A stretch of DNA of 64,000 bases, taken from Chryseobacterium viscerum (GTDB taxonomy: Bacteria; Bacteroidota; Bacteroidia; Flavobacteriales; Weeksellaceae). The notes beneath the pieces are model-generated. The model made no database searches, was not told the DNA's origin, and saw only the letters and a program-made list of their open reading frames with translations. The stretch covers positions 682,001 to 746,000 of the forward strand of contig NZ_PPEG02000001.1 in the NCBI RefSeq assembly GCF_002899945.2. Reading direction: 5' to 3'. Every line of letters begins with the position of its first letter. The stretch's first letter is position 1. This document shows, piece after piece, positions 59,089 through 64,000 of the stretch. A program made the translations under genes and the position numbers.

Positions 59089-60189
59089 TTATTGTATCAC
59101 TTTAAAAATCTCGTCTACAATCTCTTTTGCGGCATTAGGCTTGGCAAAATATTTCAGATTGTCGGACATTTCTTTTCTTACGCTTTCATTTTCGCAGATC
59201 TCTGATAATGTATTCCAGAATTTTTCCTGCATTTCAGAGTCTTTTACCATCTTGGCTGCATTTTTTTCAACCAGGTTCATGGCATTTTTGGTTTGGTGGT
59301 CTTCCGCTGCAAAAGGGAAGGGAACCAAAAGGACCGGTTTTTGTGCTACAGCCAGCTCTGAAATGGCAATGGCTCCGGCTCTCGAAACAATGATATCCGC
59401 TGCAGAATATGCCAGTTCCATGTCTTTAATAAATTCAAGGATCTGAATATTTCTCGTCTCTATATCTTTTGTTTCGTCTAAAATATCTTTATAATCAAGC
59501 TTTCCTGTCTGCCAGATCAGCTGATAGTCTTTGTCTACTATTTCTTTTAAATGAGATTTCCAGGCATTGTTCAATGTTCTGGAACCTAAAGAACCCCCTA
59601 CAGATAATATCGTAAGTTTATCTTTATTCAAGCCCATTTTCTCTTTTGCCTGAGCAGTGTCCTGCATTCCTGAAATAATGTTTTCACGAATCGGATTTCC
59701 CAGGAATTTTATTTTTTCTGCCGGAAAACCTTCTACTTTTGGATAGGCTGTAAAAACAGCTTTTGCTTTCTTGCTTAAAATTTTATTGGTTACTCCCGCA
59801 TGAGCATTCTGTTCCTGTATGAAAATAGGAATTCCCATTTTGCTTGCCTCATAAAGAGCCGGCCCGCTGGCAAATCCTCCTGTTCCTACTGCAAAATCCG
59901 GTGCGAAGTTTTTGATAACCCTTTTAGATTTTGATAAACTCTTCAGAATCTTGAAAGGCAGCCCCAAATTGGACAAAAGGTTTCCTCTGTCGATTCCGGC
60001 GATATCAATTCCTTCTATTGTATAGCCTGCCTGCGGAACTTTTTCCATTTCCATTTTTCCGTTGGCACCAATGAACAAAAATTCTGCATCAGGAAATCTT
60101 TTTTTGATTTCATCAGCAATGGCGATGGCAGGGAAGATATGTCCTCCTGTTCCTCCGCCTGATAATAGTATTTTCAATTTTTTGTTCAT
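59089..60189 (-). CDS. murG: UDP-N-acetylglucosamine--MurNAc-pentapeptide transferase
   Basis: 366 residues, a GT-B glycosyltransferase making lipid II on the inner face of the membrane. Motifs are 'ILLSGGGTGGHIFPAIAIAD' (lipid I site), 'TGGFASGPALYEASKMG', 'IFIQEQNAHAGVTNKIL', 'SVGGSLGSRTLN' and the UDP-binding 'IVSRAGAIAISELAV'. It begins 1 bp after the ftsW stop and is the last gene before the GIY-YIG insertion. Confidence 0.97.
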   Translation of the reverse strand: MNKKLKILLSGGGTGGHIFPAIAIADEIKKRFPDAEFLFIGANGKMEMEKVPQAGYTIEGIDIAGIDRGNLLSNLGLPFKILKSLSKSKRVIKNFAPDFAVGTGGFASGPALYEASKMGIPIFIQEQNAHAGVTNKILSKKAKAVFTAYPKVEGFPAEKIKFLGNPIRENIISGMQDTAQAKEKMGLNKDKLTILSVGGSLGSRTLNNAWKSHLKEIVDKDYQLIWQTGKLDYKDILDETKDIETRNIQILEFIKDMELAYSAADIIVSRAGAIAISELAVAQKPVLLVPFPFAAEDHQTKNAMNLVEKNAAKMVKDSEMQEKFWNTLSEICENESVRKEMSDNLKYFAKPNAAKEIVDEIFKVIQ

Positions 60190-60190
60190 G

Positions 60191-61429
60191 TTAAGCGATA
60201 TCGTTTATTTCTGCTACACTTTGTTTTTTGCCCATTCCTTCTTCATCATAAATCTGTATTCTTGAGCTTATATTTAAAATAATACCTAATTGTAAATAGG
60301 TTACCAGCATTGAGGTTCCTCCATAACTTATCAAAGGCAGCGGCTGCCCTGTTACCGGGATCAGGTTCACGGCAACAGCTATGTTTACCGAAAGCTGAAT
60401 AAAGATCATTACCCCGAGACTGAGCACAAGTAAGGATCCAAAAAATGCAGGCATTTTACTGGCGATCATTACAATCCGTATCATCATAATCAGGTATAAA
60501 CAGATCAGAAAAGCAGCGCCTATCACGCCATATTCTTCTACAATGACGGCGAAGATAAAGTCGGAGGCAGACTGTGGAAGCATCTGTTTCAATGCACTTT
60601 TTCCAGGTCCCATTCCGGTAATCCCACCGTGTACAATGGCTGCTTTAGCCTGCATTACCTGGTAGTTTTTCGCTTTTATACTTTCATCATCTACATCGGC
60701 TGATTTTGCTTTGCTTGAAGTAAATGTTTCTACACGGCTCATCCATGTGTGAACACGGTTTCCGCCGATCATATTCGTATTAAGGGCTATTAATAAAAAT
60801 AATACAATGGCTATGAATGAGGCAGAAATAAATCCTGCAATGTATTTCCAGTGAAGCTGTCCTATGATCAGAACGATCACGGAAACCATTAAGATCATTA
60901 ATGCTGTAGATCCGTTATCTTTGGCGACCAATACGAAAACAAGAAGAATAGGCCCGAAAATATACATGATATTCTCTATCGGAAGTCTTTCTCTTGTTAT
61001 CTTTTTGGTTAAATATCTGCACAGATAGATGATTAACATTAAAAAGGCAAACGATGAAGGCTGGAAGGAAATAGGGGTTCCCGGAATTTTCAGCCATCTT
61101 GAAGCACTGGCCCCATCAATGGTCTGTCCTGTAAACATGGTAACAACCAGTAAAACAACCATCAGGCCGAGCAGAATACTGCTGAGCTTTCCGATGTATT
61201 CGTATTTTACGGTTCCTGCCAGTCTCATAATTCCTAATCCTAAGACTACAAAGAACATATGTTTGATAACGTGACCTGTTGTGGTCCCGTTATTGACGAT
61301 GTATTCGAGATTTGAACTTGCAGAGTATACAGGGAAAATAGAGAAAATGGAGATCACAAGGATGACCATCCAAAGTACTTTATCGCCCTTTAGAAATTCA
61401 AATCTGCTTTCTGTGTTCTGTTCGTCCAT
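60191..61429 (-). CDS. ftsW: Peptidoglycan glycosyltransferase FtsW (SEDS family)
   Basis: 412 residues, about ten membrane helices. SEDS marks are 'QPSSFAFLMLIIYLCRYL', 'KDNGSTALMILMVSVIVLI' and 'ADFIFAVIVEEYGVIGAAFL' with 'PVTGQPLPLISYGGTSMLV' near the end. These cover the catalytic Asp region and the lipid II groove. It polymerises septal glycan with its cognate PBP. It lies between murD and murG as usual for this phylum. Confidence 0.95.
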   Translation of the reverse strand: MDEQNTESRFEFLKGDKVLWMVILVISIFSIFPVYSASSNLEYIVNNGTTTGHVIKHMFFVVLGLGIMRLAGTVKYEYIGKLSSILLGLMVVLLVVTMFTGQTIDGASASRWLKIPGTPISFQPSSFAFLMLIIYLCRYLTKKITRERLPIENIMYIFGPILLVFVLVAKDNGSTALMILMVSVIVLIIGQLHWKYIAGFISASFIAIVLFLLIALNTNMIGGNRVHTWMSRVETFTSSKAKSADVDDESIKAKNYQVMQAKAAIVHGGITGMGPGKSALKQMLPQSASDFIFAVIVEEYGVIGAAFLICLYLIMMIRIVMIASKMPAFFGSLLVLSLGVMIFIQLSVNIAVAVNLIPVTGQPLPLISYGGTSMLVTYLQLGIILNISSRIQIYDEEGMGKKQSVAEINDIA

Positions 61430-61490
61430 ATTGATTGTATTGATGTATGATGTACGAAGTAAAATGTACTTTTACATCCAACATTTACAT

Positions 61491-62816
61491 TTATTTTAAT
61501 ACCTGTTCTTTAAACTGGCGTCCTCTGTCTTCATAGCTTTTGAACAAGTCAAAGCTTGCGCAGCACGGAGATAATAAAACTGTATCGCCTTTTTTAGCCA
61601 GTGATTTTGAAATTTTCACTGCTTCTTCCATGCTTGAAGTATCATAAATGAATTCTTTTTTGTCTTTAAAGAACTCAATGATCTTTTTATTATCCACTCC
61701 CAGGCAAACAATTGCCTTTACTTTTCTTTTGACTAAATCTTCAATTTCCGTGTAGTCATTCCCTTTATCTAATCCACCAACAATCCAAACGGTTGGTGTT
61801 TTCATACTTTCCAATGCATAGTAAGTGGCATTCACATTGGTTGCTTTGCTGTCGTTGATATATTTTACGTTATCAATTTCAGTTACAAACTCTAATCTGT
61901 GTTCCACCGCCTGGAATGTCATCAATGAATGTCTGATGCTTTCATTGTTGATTTTTAATATCTTACCGGCAATAGATGCTGCAAGACTGTTGGCTACATT
62001 GTGATTTCCCAATAGAGACAATTCGTCAACCTTCATTGCGAATTCGTCTTTCATTTTTACCACAATTTCATCTTCATTAACAAAACCTCCTTCCTGTAAC
62101 TTCTCTTTTGTTGAGAAAGGAATCATTTTAGCCTTTATTTCAAGCTTTTCAAGAAGATTTTTACTCATTTCATCATCTTTGTTGTAGATGAAGAAATTAT
62201 CATTTTCCTGATTTTCAGTGATTCTGAATTTTGCCAACGCATATTCTTCATAGTTGTAGTTGTACTGGTCCAGGTGATCCTGAGACAGATTCAACAATAA
62301 AGAGATATACGGTCTGAAATTCTGAATATCATCCAGCTGGAAAGAGCTTACTTCCAGGACATAATATTCATGGTTTTCATCTGCAACCTGCTTGGCAAAG
62401 CTATATCCGATATTTCCACCCAAGCCTACATTCAATCCGTCATTTTTCAGGATATAGTAGATCAGGGATGTCGTTGTTGTTTTTCCGTTGCTTCCTGTAA
62501 TGGCGATGATCTTTGCATCTGTAAACTCAGAAGCAAATTCAATTTCAGAGGAAAGTCTGATTCCTTTTTCATGAATTTTATAAATGATCTCCGCTTTTTT
62601 CGGAATTCCAGGGCTTTTTACGATCCAGTCAGCATTTAGAATCCTTTCTTCATCGTGGTTTCCTTCTTCAAATTCAATTTCATTATCGGTAAGAAACTGC
62701 TTATAGTTATCCTTAATGGCTCCTTTATCTGAAAGAAATACTTCCAGACCTTTCTTTTTAGCCAAATAAGCAGCGCCGCATCCGCTTTCTCCACCTCCTA
62801 AAACAACTATTTTCAT
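61491..62816 (-). CDS. murD: UDP-N-acetylmuramoylalanine--D-glutamate ligase
   Basis: 441 residues. It adds D-Glu to UDP-MurNAc-L-Ala in the cytoplasm. Seen are the N-terminal 'IVVLGGGESGCGAAYLAKKK', ATP loop 'IIAITGSNGKTTTTSLIYYI', 'LNLSQDHLDQYNYNYEEYA', 'AVEHRLEFVTEIDNVKYIND' plus 'SKATNVNATYYALE', and the end 'VLLSPCCASFDLFKSYEDRG'. It lies 83 bp after mraY. Confidence 0.97.
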   Translation of the reverse strand: MKIVVLGGGESGCGAAYLAKKKGLEVFLSDKGAIKDNYKQFLTDNEIEFEEGNHDEERILNADWIVKSPGIPKKAEIIYKIHEKGIRLSSEIEFASEFTDAKIIAITGSNGKTTTTSLIYYILKNDGLNVGLGGNIGYSFAKQVADENHEYYVLEVSSFQLDDIQNFRPYISLLLNLSQDHLDQYNYNYEEYALAKFRITENQENDNFFIYNKDDEMSKNLLEKLEIKAKMIPFSTKEKLQEGGFVNEDEIVVKMKDEFAMKVDELSLLGNHNVANSLAASIAGKILKINNESIRHSLMTFQAVEHRLEFVTEIDNVKYINDSKATNVNATYYALESMKTPTVWIVGGLDKGNDYTEIEDLVKRKVKAIVCLGVDNKKIIEFFKDKKEFIYDTSSMEEAVKISKSLAKKGDTVLLSPCCASFDLFKSYEDRGRQFKEQVLK

Positions 62817-62899
62817 ATTATTTTGATGTAATGATTAAAAGATTTAGTGATTAAAAAAATTCCTTAATGTTTCAATCTTTTAATTTTTAAATTGGTTTT

Positions 62900-64000
62900 T
62901 TATCTCATTTTTAATGTGATCAGACAGACAATAGCCAGTATTACTCCAATGATGATCATTCTGTTCACGATTTTACTTTCGTGAAATCCTTCTTTCTGAT
63001 AATGATGGTGTAATGGTGACATTTTGAATAGTCTATTGTTTTGGGCATATTCCAACCCATATTTTCTTTTTCTGTATTTGAAAACAATGACCTGCAGCAT
63101 GACAGATACGTTTTCAATCAGGAAGATTCCGCATAATACAGGAATCAACAATTCTTTTCTTAAAATAATGGCTAGCACAGCAATCACTCCTCCCAGCATT
63201 AAACTTCCGGTATCTCCCATGAAAACCTGGGCAGGATAAGTGTTGTACCAGAAGAATCCGATCACGGCACCTACCATTGCCACCGCAAAAATGGTGGTTT
63301 CCCCCATATTCGGAAGGAACATGATATTGAGATAGTCTGCAAAGATGATGTTCCCGGAAAGATAGGCGAAGAGAGCCAGCGAGAGCAGTATAATAGCACT
63401 GGTTCCTGCTGCGAGGCCATCGATTCCGTCTGTGATATTGGCTCCGTTTGAAACTGCTGTTACAATGAAGATCACGATAGGAATAAAGACAATCCATGCC
63501 CATTCATGAGCATCCTTATCATTCATCCAAAACAAAATTCCACTATAATCGAACTCATTATTCTTTGCAAAAGGAACGGTGGAAACAGTAATTTTCTCTG
63601 TAGGCATAAAGTTCTGCTCTACATTGTTTCTGTTTACCACTTTAGCGTCTGCATATTTTCTTTTAACGGTAATATCCGGGTGGAAATACATTGTAATTCC
63701 GACAATTAGTCCTAATCCGACCTGTCCTACAATTTTGAATTTACCACTTAGTCCGTCTTTATTTTTTTTGATTTTCTTTAAGTAATCGTCAAGGAAACCA
63801 ATGGCACCCATCCAGAACATTGAAACCAGCAACAGAACAATATACACATTGGTAATTCTTGTAAACAACAATACGGGAATGATGGTTGCCAAAATAATGA
63901 TAAGACCTCCCATGGTAGGAGTTCCTTCTTTTTGTTTTTGACCATCCAATCCTAGATCACGCACCAATTCTCCCATTTGTTTTGTTCTCAGGTAATTGAT
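62900..64000 (-). CDS. mraY: Phospho-MurNAc-pentapeptide transferase, partial (5' end outside window)
   Basis: The frame runs to the right edge without a stop. The internal Met at 63976 is not the start, because the eight codons before it (INYLRTKQ) are the usual MraY sequence leading into '[13 protein letters not shown]'. Motifs are '[16 protein letters not shown]', '[18 protein letters not shown]', '[15 protein letters not shown]' and '[11 protein letters not shown]', covering the Mg2+ Asp residues and the HHH motif. A periplasmic insert (about 95-165 of the visible part) is typical of Bacteroidota MraY. It makes lipid I at the inner membrane. Confidence 0.97.
   Translation of the reverse strand: MNYLRTKQMGELVRDLGLDGQKQKEGTPTMGGLIIILATIIPVLLFTRITNVYIVLLLVSMFWMGAIGFLDDYLKKIKKNKDGLSGKFKIVGQVGLGLIVGITMYFHPDITVKRKYADAKVVNRNNVEQNFMPTEKITVSTVPFAKNNEFDYSGILFWMNDKDAHEWAWIVFIPIVIFIVTAVSNGANITDGIDGLAAGTSAIILLSLALFAYLSGNIIFADYLNIMFLPNMGETTIFAVAMVGAVIGFFWYNTYPAQVFMGDTGSLMLGGVIAVLAIILRKELLIPVLCGIFLIENVSVMLQVIVFKYRKRKYGLEYAQNNRLFKMSPLHHHYQKEGFHESKIVNRMIIIGVILAIVCLITLKMR

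Noticed and set aside
1..64000. Insertion sequences, prophage or integrative element
   Set aside because: No transposase, integrase or phage gene, and no attachment-site duplication was found. The tRNA duplication is a local tandem event.

Overview
The window is chromosomal DNA of a low-GC member of the Bacteroidota, most likely Chryseobacterium or a close Weeksellaceae relative. The evidence is: promoters of the Bacteroidota type (TTTG, 19 bp, TAnnTTTG), TonB-dependent receptors with a carboxypeptidase-like regulatory domain, a type IX secretion sorting tail, few Shine-Dalgarno sites, and a dcw cluster in the order mraY-murD-ftsW-murG-murC-ftsQ-ftsA-ftsZ. The genus is an inference from protein style, not a database result.

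Layout. 1-3280: a partial lipoprotein, a DMT transporter, aat, a DUF3127 protein, and two tandem copies of a Leu(UAG)-Gly-Leu(UAA) tRNA cluster whose second Gly gene has decayed. 3312-18014: the most unusual region. It holds a class I lanthipeptide operon read on the minus strand: five near-identical double-glycine precursors, two LanC-like proteins, a luciferase-like flavin enzyme, a full-length LanB and a C39-peptidase ABC exporter. Upstream of the precursors lie a TonB-dependent receptor gene, a GNAT enzyme with LuxI-like features, a divergent LuxR-type regulator and a ThiF-like adenylyltransferase. Five copies of a 16-bp palindrome (consensus CTACACTwwAGTGTAG) sit 32-49 bp in front of the receptor, GNAT, luxR and thiF genes. 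I read this as a regulator-enzyme circuit that may control its own genes and, through the receptor promoter, the lanthipeptide operon.

18172-27788: an XRE regulator divergent from an envelope-stress type operon (small Tir/YbjN-like protein, PspA, YqiJ-like membrane protein, flotillin, 1600-residue AAA ATPase). 28020-30343: a small unknown gene, a MocR-type regulator and a GNAT. 30420-39773: a probable organophosphonate scavenging locus (T9SS-secreted phosphatase-superfamily enzyme, HAD phosphonatase-like hydrolase, HpnW-type FAD oxidoreductase, DUF5690 transporter, TonB receptor, XRE-cupin regulator) with shared inverted-repeat operators. 40028-43778: a two-component system and two membrane/stress-type genes. 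44093-49499: mutL, rhomboid, tandem EEP-family enzymes and two small lipoproteins. 49570-52505: GH3-like protein, bacilliredoxin and YqeY. 52677-64000: the division and cell-wall cluster, interrupted by a GIY-YIG gene closely flanked by REP-like repeats.

No transposase, prophage, rRNA or CRISPR array was seen.
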